A stretch of 64,000 bases of DNA from Agrococcus sp. ProA11 (GTDB taxonomy: Bacteria > Actinomycetota > Actinomycetes > Actinomycetales > Microbacteriaceae). A program made the position numbers and the translations under genes. Of the stretch, positions 57,225 to 64,000 are shown in pieces; positions within the stretch are counted from its first letter, which is position 1; every line of letters begins with the position of its first letter. The stretch lies in the NCBI RefSeq assembly GCF_039880525.1, contig NZ_CP156989.1, forward strand, positions 1,736,001 through 1,800,000, written 5' to 3'. The notes below the pieces were generated by a model. The model saw only the letters and a program-made list of their open reading frames with translations, was not told where the DNA came from and made no database searches.

Positions 57225-58097
57225 ATGCTCGGCGACGGAACCCTGCAGGCGCTTGCCGCCTGGTATCGGGAGCATGCCCGCGACCTTCCGTGGCGACGCC
57301 CGGAGTTCGATGCCTGGGGCACCGTGGTGAGCGAGATCATGCTGCAGCAGACGCAGGCCTCGCGCGTCGCGGTCGAGATCGACCGCTGGCTCGATCGGTG
57401 GCCGACGCCCGCGGATCTCGCCGACGCGCCCACGCACGAGGTGCTGCGCCAGTGGGGCACGCTCGGCTACCCCCGGAGGGCGCTGCGGCTGCAGGACACG
57501 GCGCGAGCGATCGTCGAGCGCCACGGGGGCGAGGTGCCGCGGGAGGTGGATGCGCTGCTGGCGCTGCCGGGGATCGGCGACTACACGGCACGCGCCGTCG
57601 CGGTCTTCCACTTCGGCGATCGGCACCCGGTGGTCGACACGAACGTGCGACGGGTGGTGGCCAGGGCTGTGCACGGGCAGGGCGAGGCGGGGCCCGCGAA
57701 GAGGCGGGATCTGGCGGACGTCGAGGCGCTCCTGCCTGCGGAGCCGAACGACGCATCCGTCATCTCGATCGCGCTCATGGAGCTCGGGGCGCTCGTCTGC
57801 GTCGCGAGGGCGCCCCTCTGCGGGGCGTGCCCGATCGCGGAGGCGTGCGCGTGGCGTCGCGCCGGATATCCGCCATACGAGGGCAAGCGTGCGCCGAAGC
57901 AGTCGACCTTCGCGGGCAGCGATCGACAGGCGCGCGGCACGGTGCTGCGGGCGCTGCGCGGCATCGACGTGCCGCTGACGGACGCGGAGGTCGCGCAGCT
58001 GTGGCCGGATGCGGAGCAGCTGGCACGGGCGGTCGGATCCCTCGCAGACGACGGTCTGATCGTGCGGGAGTCGGGCGCCGTCCGCCTGCCCGACTGA
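57225..58097 (+). CDS. mutY: A/G-specific adenine DNA glycosylase
   Basis: Removes adenine mispaired with 8-oxoguanine (290 residues). Catalytic Glu is in VSEIMLQQTQASRV, helix-hairpin-helix LLALPGIGDYTARAVAVF, catalytic Asp in VVDTNVRRVVAR, and the [4Fe-4S] ligands fit C-x6-C-x2-C-x5-C in CVARAPLCGACPIAEAC. The C-terminal NUDIX-like 8-oxoG-recognition domain is much reduced, which is common in actinobacterial MutY. Leaderless ATG; repeat copy 6 follows the stop. Confidence 0.93.
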   Translation: MLGDGTLQALAAWYREHARDLPWRRPEFDAWGTVVSEIMLQQTQASRVAVEIDRWLDRWPTPADLADAPTHEVLRQWGTLGYPRRALRLQDTARAIVERHGGEVPREVDALLALPGIGDYTARAVAVFHFGDRHPVVDTNVRRVVARAVHGQGEAGPAKRRDLADVEALLPAEPNDASVISIALMELGALVCVARAPLCGACPIAEACAWRRAGYPPYEGKRAPKQSTFAGSDRQARGTVLRALRGIDVPLTDAEVAQLWPDAEQLARAVGSLADDGLIVRESGAVRLPD

Positions 58098-58098
58098 C

Positions 58099-58215
58099 GG
58101 GTCTCGTGCTTTCGTCGGTCGAGGAGGCCGCGGGCGCAGCCCGCGGCCGTCACGAGACCGAATGGCGGGGTCTCGTGACGCGCGCGGCTGGGCCGCACGC
58201 TCCTCGACCGACGAT
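58099..58215. repeat. Intergenic hairpin repeat, copy 6 (inverted pair)
   Basis: Reverse unit (about 58112-58159): TCGGTCGAGGA, GGCCGCGGGC-GCA-GCCCGCGGCC stem, GTCACGAGACC. Forward unit (about 58167-58215): GGTCTCGTGACGCG, GCGGC-TGG-GCCGC stem, ACGCTCCTCGACCGACGA. Lies between mutY and the RNB gene. Confidence 0.8.
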
Positions 58216-58248
58216 GCTTCGCGACGCGGCCGCCCAGGCGGCGACGAT

Positions 58249-58254
58249 TAGGTT
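58249..58254 (+). promoter_or_regulatory. RNB ribonuclease -10 box, leaderless
   Basis: TAGGTT, 6 bases before the ATG at 58261. Confidence 0.6.
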
Positions 58255-58260
58255 GGGGCC

Positions 58261-59673
58261 ATGCCCGCACGCCACCAGAGACTGGCCGAGACCACCGACG
58301 AGCTCGACGCGGCGCTCGCCGCGATCCGGGACGAGCTGGGCCTCACCGCCGAGTTCCCCGCGGACGCGGTCGCCGAGGCCGAGGCGTTCGCCGCCGATCC
58401 GCAGCTGCCCGACGCCGACCGCACCCATGTCGCATTCGTCACCATCGACCCGGAGGGCTCGACCGACCTCGACCAGGCGCTCTATCTCGAGCGCGACGGC
58501 GACGGCTACATCGTCCGTTACGCGATCGCCGACGTGCCCGCCTTCATCTCCCCCGGCGGACCGATCGACGTCGAGGCGCGCCGCCGCGGCCAGACGATGT
58601 ATACGCCTGATGGTCGCGTGCCGCTGCATCCGCCGGTCGTCAGCGAAGGCGCCGCCAGCCTGCTCGAGGGGCAAGAGCGCGGCGCCTACGTCTGGACCAT
58701 GCGCCTGGATGCGGCCGGCGACGTCACCGGAACCACGCTCGAGAGCGCGCGGGTGCGATCGCGCGAGCAGCTGACCTACGAGTCGGCGCAGCGACGGATC
58801 GACGACGGCGACGCGATGCTCGGGCTGCTGCGCGACGTCGGTGAGCTGCGGATCGCGCTCGAAGAGGCGCGCGATGGCGCGAGCCTCGACATGCCGGAGG
58901 AGCAGGTCGTCCGCGACGGCGACGCGTACCTGATCGAACGGCGCGAGCTGCTGCCTGTGGAGCGCTGGAACGCCCAGGTCTCGCTCATGACCGGCATGGA
59001 GGCGGCGAACCTGATGCTGCGCGCGAAGCGCGGCATCCTGCGCACCATGCCGCAGCCGCCCGCCGGCGACGTCAAGCGCTTCCGCAAGGAGGTGCGGGCG
59101 ATCGGCGAGGAGTGGGCGGAGGGCGAGCACTACGGCGCCTTCCTGCGCAGGCTCGACCGGTCGAAGCCCACGACGCTCGCGATCCTGCAGACAGCGCGAC
59201 GGCTGTTCCGGGGCGCGGGCTACGACGTGCTGCACGACGGGTCGGATGCGTCGGAGTTCGAGCAGGCCGCCATCGGCGCGCCCTACGCGCACACCACCGC
59301 TCCCCTGCGCCGACTGGTCGACCGCTACGTGCTCGTGCACTGCGAGGCGATCGCGAACGGGCGCGAGATCCCGCAGTGGGCGGCCGACGGCCTGGAGGGG
59401 CTCGAGGAGATCATGCAGAGCTCCGGTCAGCTGGCGAGCACGCTGGAGCGGGAGTCGATCGACGCCGTCGAGATCGCGGTGCTGCAGCCACGCATCGGCG
59501 ACGAATTCGATGCGGTGGTCGTCGACGCCCGCAAGAGCGGCGCGACCATCCAGCTGATCGACCCGCCCACCGAGGCGGCGTGCGACACGGATGCGGAGCC
59601 GGGCGAGCGCATCCGGGTGCGGTTGACGGAGGCCGACCTGGGCGCGCGCCGGCTGCGCTTCACCGAGGTGTAG
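58261..59673 (+). CDS. RNB-domain ribonuclease (RNase II/R family)
   Basis: Probable processive 3'-5' exoribonuclease (470 residues), much shorter than RNase R (about 800) because cold-shock and most S1 domains are missing. The RNB domain opens VAFVTIDPEGSTDLDQALYLE, where the fourth acidic site of the usual D-x5-D-x-D-D is Gln. YAIADVPAFISPGGPID, RTMPQPPAGDV and the late APYAHTTAPLRRLVDRYVLVH match the family. A small beta region (DEFDAVVVDARKSGATIQLID) ends it. Leaderless ATG. Confidence 0.88.
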   Translation: MPARHQRLAETTDELDAALAAIRDELGLTAEFPADAVAEAEAFAADPQLPDADRTHVAFVTIDPEGSTDLDQALYLERDGDGYIVRYAIADVPAFISPGGPIDVEARRRGQTMYTPDGRVPLHPPVVSEGAASLLEGQERGAYVWTMRLDAAGDVTGTTLESARVRSREQLTYESAQRRIDDGDAMLGLLRDVGELRIALEEARDGASLDMPEEQVVRDGDAYLIERRELLPVERWNAQVSLMTGMEAANLMLRAKRGILRTMPQPPAGDVKRFRKEVRAIGEEWAEGEHYGAFLRRLDRSKPTTLAILQTARRLFRGAGYDVLHDGSDASEFEQAAIGAPYAHTTAPLRRLVDRYVLVHCEAIANGREIPQWAADGLEGLEEIMQSSGQLASTLERESIDAVEIAVLQPRIGDEFDAVVVDARKSGATIQLIDPPTEAACDTDAEPGERIRVRLTEADLGARRLRFTEV

Positions 59674-59680
59674 CGGGCTC

Positions 59681-59730
59681 GATCTCGTGACGCGGGCGGC
59701 CGTGGGCCGCACGCTCCTCGATCAGCGGGG
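59681..59730 (+). repeat. Intergenic hairpin repeat, copy 7
   Basis: GATCTCGTGACGCG, GCGGCC-GTG-GGCCGC stem, ACGCTCCTCGATCAGCG. Starts 7 bases after the RNB gene stop, between convergent genes. Confidence 0.8.
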
Positions 59731-59757
59731 CCTCGCGCCGGGATCTCCACACAGAAA

Positions 59758-59804
59758 TGTCACGAACGGTCGTCTCCGAGTGCTGGAGAGGACCGTTCGT
59801 GACA
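59758..59804. terminator. Bidirectional terminator between RNB and rbfA genes
   Basis: Perfect 14-bp stem (TGTCACGAACGGTC with GACCGTTCGTGACA; arms 59758-59771 and 59791-59804), extended by near-matching A/T-rich ends (AGAAA / AATCT). It has short U-rich tails on both sides, and lies 10 bases from the rbfA stop. Confidence 0.8.
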
Positions 59805-59814
59805 AATCTGGCGT

Positions 59815-60249
59815 TCAGTCCTCGTCGAGCTCGCGCGGCTTCCGGTACGGGTCGGCCTCGCCGGCGTACTTCGCCGCCGCCGCCGACTCCTGCGCCGCCT
59901 TGTCGCGCACGCGCGCCTCGTCGAGCAGGTGCTCGATCGACGCCGCGTTCTCGGGCAGCGCGTCGAGGAAGAACTCGATCGAGGGGGTCAGTCGCAGCGA
60001 TAGCCCCTTGCCGATCTCGCGTCGCACGACGCCCTTGGCGCTCGTGAGCGCCCTCGTCGTCTCCTCACGCTCCTCATCGGTGCCGAGCACCGTGTAGAAG
60101 ATCGACGCGTGCTGCAGGTCACCCGTGACCCGCACATCCGTGATCGTCACGAATCCGAGCCGCGGGTCCTTGACCTCGCGCTCGAGCGCGTTGACGGTGA
60201 TCTCGCGGATGCGGTCAGCGATCTTCCTGGCCCTGGGGTTCTCTGCCAT
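59815..60249 (-). CDS. rbfA: Ribosome-binding factor A
   Basis: Cold-shock 30S maturation factor that binds near the 5' end of 16S rRNA (144 residues). KH-like fold with MAENPRARKIADRIREITVNAL, DPRLGFVTITDVRVTGDLQHASIFYTVL split by small residues, VRREIGKGLSLRLTPSIEF, and a charged C-terminal tail. GGAGAAAC precedes the ATG. It follows infB by 67 bases in the conserved nusA-ylxR-infB-rbfA order. Confidence 0.95.
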   Translation of the reverse strand: MAENPRARKIADRIREITVNALEREVKDPRLGFVTITDVRVTGDLQHASIFYTVLGTDEEREETTRALTSAKGVVRREIGKGLSLRLTPSIEFFLDALPENAASIEHLLDEARVRDKAAQESAAAAKYAGEADPYRKPRELDED

Positions 60250-60316
60250 GTCGTTTCTCCTTGTTCCTCAGAGACGAGTATGGGGCGACCGAAGCCGCCC
60301 CATACTCACCGCGCGA

Positions 60317-63061
60317 TCAGACTCGCGGCTTCTCCACCATCTCGATGGTCTCGATCTCGTCGCCGATCTGCAGATCGTTGAACTTGCCGAGGCCGATGCC
60401 GCACTCGTAGTCGGTCCGCACCTCGGTGACGTCGTCCTTGAAGCGGCGCAGCGACTCGATGGCCAGGCCATCGGCGAGCACGATGCCGTCGCGGATGATG
60501 CGGGCCTTCGCGTTGCGGGTGATCGTGCCGGAGCGGACGATGGAACCAGCGATGTTGCCGAACTTCGAGGAGCGGAACACCTCGCGGATCTCGGCCACAC
60601 CGGACTGGACCTCTTCGTACTCAGGCTTGAGCATGCCCTTCAGCGAGTTCTCGATGTCGTCGATCGCACCGTAGATCACGTTGTAGAACCGCACGTCGAC
60701 ACCCTCGCGCGCCGCGCGCTCGCGGGCCTTCGGGTCGGGGCGCACGTTGAAGCCGATGATCACGGCGTCGTCGACCGTCGCCAGGTTCACGTCGGATTCG
60801 GTGACCGCACCGACACCGCGGTGGATGATCCGCAGGTCGACACTGTCGTCGATCTCGATCTTCAGCAGCGACTCCTCCAGCGCCTCGACGGCACCGGAGA
60901 CGTCACCCTTGATGATGAGGTTGAGTGTCTCGACCTTGCCCTGCTCAAGCGCGGTCTTCCAATCCTCGAGCGACAGGCGCTTGCGTGCCTTCGCCAGCTG
61001 GGCGTTGCGCTCGACGGCCTCACGCTTCTCGGCGATCTGGCGGGCGGTGCGGTCCTCCTCGGTGGAGATGAAGGTGTCACCGGCTCGCGGCACGCTCGAG
61101 AGGCCCTGCACCTGCACGGGCATCGAGGGACCGGCCTCCTGCACCAGGTCACCGCGGTCGTCGACCATCGCACGGACGCGGCCGTAGGCCGTACCCGCCA
61201 CGATGGCGTCGCCGACGCGCAGCGTTCCGGACTGGATGAGCACGGTGGCCACGGAGCCGCGGCCCTTGTCGAGCTTCGCCTCGATGGCGACGCCGCGCGC
61301 TTCCTTGTTCGGGTTCGCGCGCAGGTCGAGGCCGGCGTCGGCCGTGAGCAGCACGGCCTCCAGCAGATCCTCGATACCGGTGTTCGCCAGCGCCGAGACG
61401 TCGACGAACATGGTGTCGCCGCCGTACTCCTCGGTGATGAGGCCGTACTCGGTGAGCTGCTGACGCACCTTCGCCGGGTTGGCGTCGGGCTTGTCGACCT
61501 TGTTCACCGCGACCACGATCGGCACGCCCGCGGCCTGCGCGTGGTTCAGCGCCTCCACCGTCTGCGGCATGATGCCGTCGTCGGCGGCGACCACGAGGAT
61601 CGCGATGTCGGTCACCTGCGCACCACGTGCACGCATGGCGGTGAACGCCTCGTGACCCGGGGTGTCGATGAAGGTGATCGCGCGGTCCTCGCCCTCGTGC
61701 TCCTGCCAGACCTGGTAGGCGCCGATGTGCTGGGTGATGCCGCCGGCTTCGCCGTCGATGACGTTCGCGCCGCGGATCGCGTCGAGCAGGCGCGTCTTGC
61801 CGTGGTCGACGTGACCCATGACGGTGACGACGGGCGAGCGGTACTCGAGCTCTTCGTCCGACTCGTCCTCGAGCTCCTGCGCGAGGTCGATGTCGAAGCC
61901 CTCGAGGAGCTCCTTGTCCTCGTCCTCGGGGCTGACGATCTGGATGCGGTAGCCGAGCTCCGCACCGAGCAGCTCGAAGGTGCCCTCGTCGAGGGACTCC
62001 GTCGCCGTCGCCATCTCACCGAGGTGGAACAGCACGGTGACGAGGTCACCGGGCATCGCGTCGATCTTCTCGGCGAAGTCGGCGATCGAGGCACCGCGGC
62101 GCATGCGGACGACGGTCGTGCCGTCGCCACGACGGACCTTGACGCCACCGATCGACGGCGCCTCGCGCATCTCGAACTCGAGCCGCTTCGTGCGCTTCGA
62201 CTTGCGCGACTTGCCCTTGGCGCCGCCCTTGCCGAACGCGCCGGCAGTGCCGCCGCGACCACGACCGCCGCCACGGCCCGCGAATGCGGGACCGCCACGA
62301 CCGGGAGCGCCACGGCTGGGCGCGCCCTGCCCGGGACGCTGGAAGCCGCCAGGACCGCCACCGGCGCCGGGGCGCCCAGCGCCACCGCCGCGCGGGGCGC
62401 CCGGACGCGGAGCGCCGGGACGGGGAGCGCCGGGCCGCGGTGCGCCGGGACGCGGGGCCGCCGGACGCGGGCTGCCGCCCTGCTTGCTCGTGAAGGGGTT
62501 GTTGCCGCCGCGCGGTCGACCCATGCCCTGGCTGGAGGCGAACGGGTTGTTGCCGGGCCGGGGTGCGCCGGGGCGCGCCATCGGTCGCGGGATCGCGTTG
62601 GGCGTCGGCGCGTCGCCGTCCGGCTTCGGCGTCTCGGCCTGTGCCGGCGTCTCGGCCTGTGCGGGCGCGGCAGGCTGCGCGGGCTGCTCGGCCGCGGGGG
62701 CCTGGGCCGCCTCGGGCGCTGCCTGCGGAGCCGGCGCTGCCTTCGGTGCGGCAGCGGGCGTGGGGGCGGGCGCTGCCGGCGTCGCCGGCGCACCCTCGGT
62801 CTTGGGGGCCGCTGCGGGCTTGCGTGCGGCAGGCGACTTGGCGGCCGGCTTCGCGGGCGCCTTCGCTGCCGGTGCGGTCTCCGCTGCTGCGCCGCCGAGG
62901 CCTTCAGCCTCGAGGGCGGCCTTGAGCTTGCGAGCCACCGGGGGCGCGACTGCCGAGGCGGGTCCCTTGACGAACTCGCCCATCTCCTTGAGCTTGGCCA
63001 GAGCGACCTTGCTCTCGACGCCTACTTCGGCGGCGATCTCGTGAACGCGTGGGTTTGCCAC
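60317..63061 (-). CDS. infB: Translation initiation factor IF-2
   Basis: GTPase that brings initiator tRNA to the 30S subunit (914 residues). The short N-terminal helix domain ([21 protein letters not shown]) is followed by a disordered Ala/Pro/Gly/Arg region to about residue 300 with repeated APRPG units; then G1 [17 protein letters not shown]3 DTPGHEAF, G4 NKVDKPDA, and domains II-IV. I chose the GTG at 63061 (AGGAG 4-5 bases upstream); the frame is open to 63103. Confidence 0.96.
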   Translation of the reverse strand: MANPRVHEIAAEVGVESKVALAKLKEMGEFVKGPASAVAPPVARKLKAALEAEGLGGAAAETAPAAKAPAKPAAKSPAARKPAAAPKTEGAPATPAAPAPTPAAAPKAAPAPQAAPEAAQAPAAEQPAQPAAPAQAETPAQAETPKPDGDAPTPNAIPRPMARPGAPRPGNNPFASSQGMGRPRGGNNPFTSKQGGSPRPAAPRPGAPRPGAPRPGAPRPGAPRGGGAGRPGAGGGPGGFQRPGQGAPSRGAPGRGGPAFAGRGGGRGRGGTAGAFGKGGAKGKSRKSKRTKRLEFEMREAPSIGGVKVRRGDGTTVVRMRRGASIADFAEKIDAMPGDLVTVLFHLGEMATATESLDEGTFELLGAELGYRIQIVSPEDEDKELLEGFDIDLAQELEDESDEELEYRSPVVTVMGHVDHGKTRLLDAIRGANVIDGEAGGITQHIGAYQVWQEHEGEDRAITFIDTPGHEAFTAMRARGAQVTDIAILVVAADDGIMPQTVEALNHAQAAGVPIVVAVNKVDKPDANPAKVRQQLTEYGLITEEYGGDTMFVDVSALANTGIEDLLEAVLLTADAGLDLRANPNKEARGVAIEAKLDKGRGSVATVLIQSGTLRVGDAIVAGTAYGRVRAMVDDRGDLVQEAGPSMPVQVQGLSSVPRAGDTFISTEEDRTARQIAEKREAVERNAQLAKARKRLSLEDWKTALEQGKVETLNLIIKGDVSGAVEALEESLLKIEIDDSVDLRIIHRGVGAVTESDVNLATVDDAVIIGFNVRPDPKARERAAREGVDVRFYNVIYGAIDDIENSLKGMLKPEYEEVQSGVAEIREVFRSSKFGNIAGSIVRSGTITRNAKARIIRDGIVLADGLAIESLRRFKDDVTEVRTDYECGIGLGKFNDLQIGDEIETIEMVEKPRV

Positions 63062-63133
63062 ATTTCTCCTGTCCTGGTCCACCCAGAACAGGGCGGACGT
63101 CAATTGCTGACGGGTCTCATTTCGAGCTGCTCA

Positions 63134-63418
63134 TCAGTTGTCCATGTGTGTTTCGTTCCTTCGGTCGGGGCTCGGGTCGAGCCCGTCCTGTGCCCATCGT
63201 GCGATGGACGTCGTATCCAGGCGCTGATGCCGCAGTGCTCGTGGAACAGCGCGGAGCGCCCGTTCCACGCATCGCTGCGTCGGATGCACCCACGCGCCTC
63301 TGCCAGGAAGCCGTCGATCATGGTCGACGACCGCCTCACCGCCCTGCGCAGCGATCCGCACCAGAAGTGCGGGTTCGGTGCGCGCGCGACAGCCAAGACA
63401 CGTACGGATGCTGACCAC
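63134..63418 (-). CDS. YlxR-family (DUF448) RNA-binding protein
   Basis: Small basic protein (about 94 residues) of the YlxR family, found between nusA and infB. The diagnostic opening is IRTCLGCRARTEPALLVRI, then GRGAWVHPTQRCVERALR. The start is uncertain: the GTG at 63418 is in frame, but it overlaps a TAGAGT hexamer (63417-63422), and a leaderless start at ATC 63409 would fit that promoter. A hairpin and repeat copy 8 separate it from nusA, so it may be transcribed separately. infB follows in 72 bases. Confidence 0.82.
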   Translation of the reverse strand: MVSIRTCLGCRARTEPALLVRIAAQGGEAVVDHDRRLPGRGAWVHPTQRCVERALRAVPRALRHQRLDTTSIARWAQDGLDPSPDRRNETHMDN

Positions 63419-63453
63419 TCTACAGGACGACACGCCCGGGCGCTGGAGCTGAG

Positions 63454-63479
63454 AGCGGAGCCGCTTTCGCGGCTCCGCT
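63454..63479 (-). terminator. Hairpin between nusA and ylxR
   Basis: Perfect 11-bp stem AGCGGAGCCGC/GCGGCTCCGCT with loop TTTC (arms 63454-63464 and 63469-63479). Candidate nusA terminator. Confidence 0.55.
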
Positions 63480-63562
63480 GCGACGCCAGCCCCGACGCCC
63501 GTCTCGAGCGTCGGTATCGCGCTGAAGCTCAGCGCTTCCGGGGCGGTCGGCTGCTGCGGCGA

Positions 63563-63646
63563 GGTCTCGTGACGCGCGCTTCGCGCGCTCCTCGACCTTG
63601 AGCGCTCCGCGGGCAACGCGGCTTCGCCGCATTGCGCGCTGCGCGC
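63563..63646 (+). repeat. Intergenic hairpin repeat, copy 8 (unit plus tail)
   Basis: GGTCTCGTGACGCG with a CGCGC-TT-CGCGCG stem and CGCTCCTCGACCTTGAG, followed by a tail (about 63601-63646, core GCAACGCGGCTTCGCCGC) that resembles the tail of copy 5 and likewise ends at a stop codon, here that of nusA. Confidence 0.85.
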
Positions 63647-64000
63647 TCAATCCTCCATTACGGAGTCGGGTTGGATGTCGATCTTCGCGCCCGTCAGCTT
63701 TGCCGCCAGCCGCGCGTTCTGACCTTCGCGACCGATCGCGAGCGAGAGCTGGAAGTCGGGCACGAGCGCGCGCACCGCCCTTGTCTTCTCGTCGAGCAGG
63801 AACGCATCCGACACCCGTGCCGGGCTCAGGGCGCTCGCCACGAAGGCCGGCAGGTCCTCGGAGAAGTCGACGATGTCGACCTTCTCCTCGCCGAGCTCTG
63901 CCTGCACGGCCCGCACGCGTGAGCCCATCTCACCGATGCACGCGCCCTTGGCGTTGATGCCCGGCTCGGTCGCCCGTACGGCGATCTTCGAGCGGTGGCC
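63647..64000 (-). CDS. nusA: Transcription factor NusA, 3' end only
   Basis: C-terminal part (about 117 codons, cut at the window edge) of the transcription elongation/termination factor. [27 protein letters not shown] and [27 protein letters not shown] are the KH1 and KH2 RNA-binding domains (broken here only for reading). The S1 and RNAP-binding domains lie outside. The stop TGA coincides with the border of repeat copy 8. Upstream of ylxR-infB-rbfA, as in most bacteria. Confidence 0.93.
   Translation of the reverse strand, partial: GHRSKIAVRATEPGINAKGACIGEMGSRVRAVQAELGEEKVDIVDFSEDLPAFVASALSPARVSDAFLLDEKTRAVRALVPDFQLSLAIGREGQNARLAAKLTGAKIDIQPDSVMED

Noticed and set aside
60125-63601. 1158-codon plus-strand open frame opposite infB
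   Set aside because: It is antisense to infB, ylxR and flanking genes, has the Leu/Arg/Val/Asp-skewed composition of a GC-rich shadow frame, and shows no domain.

Overview
The window is a GC-rich, densely packed stretch of an actinobacterial chromosome. The gene order (pheST; gluABCD; infC-rpmI-rplT; priA-hisHBC; divergent LysM gene/lexA; hflX; dapF-miaA-miaB; recA-recX; ftsK-pgsA-cinA-clgR; rnj-dapA; thyA-folA; pnp; rpsO; truB-ribF; rbfA-infB-ylxR-nusA) is that of the Microbacteriaceae. The genus (possibly Agrococcus-like) is a guess. Nearly everything is core genome. I see no tRNA, rRNA, CRISPR array, phage gene, transposase or plasmid function.

Layout. 1-8.2 kb: phenylalanyl-tRNA synthetase (pheT cut by the edge), a glutamate-type ABC importer, and infC-rpmI-rplT followed by an RNA methyltransferase. 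8.2-12.6 kb: DUF1844 and SseB-like genes and part of the histidine pathway. 12.6-21.9 kb: the SOS region (LysM gene, lexA, recA, recX, with three LexA-box candidates) around hflX, dapF, miaA and miaB. 21.9-29.6 kb: DUF3046, clgR, cinA, pgsA, ftsK, RNase J and dapA. 29.8-35.1 kb: folA, thyA, dapB, a GNAT gene, a histidine phosphatase and an M16 peptidase. 35.2-41 kb: pnp, rpsO, a PrsW-like protease and aspA. 41-46.4 kb: a three-gene kynurenine operon, a PrmC-like methyltransferase and an M20 peptidase. 46.4-51.1 kb: an intergenic repeat cluster, a CDF metal exporter, a short ALDH-like gene, a full ALDH and deoC. 51.2-59.7 kb: ribF, two small membrane proteins, truB, panE, a uridine-kinase-like gene, a DUF418 protein, mutY and an RNB ribonuclease. 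59.8-64 kb: rbfA, infB, ylxR and the 3' end of nusA.

How it works together. Translation and RNA metabolism dominate. Lysine/diaminopimelate genes (dapA, dapB, dapF) are scattered. dTMP/folate synthesis (thyA-folA) sits with dapB. deoC with ALDH supports deoxyribose catabolism, and kynA-amidohydrolase-kynU supports tryptophan breakdown to anthranilate. The LexA boxes tie the LysM gene, lexA and recA into one damage response.

Two genome-wide features stand out. First, at least eight intergenic loci carry a hairpin element with conserved flanks (TCTCGTGACGCG and CGCTCCTCGA) around a stem whose sequence changes while pairing is kept; every copy lies at the 3' end of a gene. Second, more than twenty transcription units show a TANNNT -10 hexamer followed by 6-7 bases (5-8 at one site) and then directly by ATG or GTG, the signature of leaderless mRNAs.
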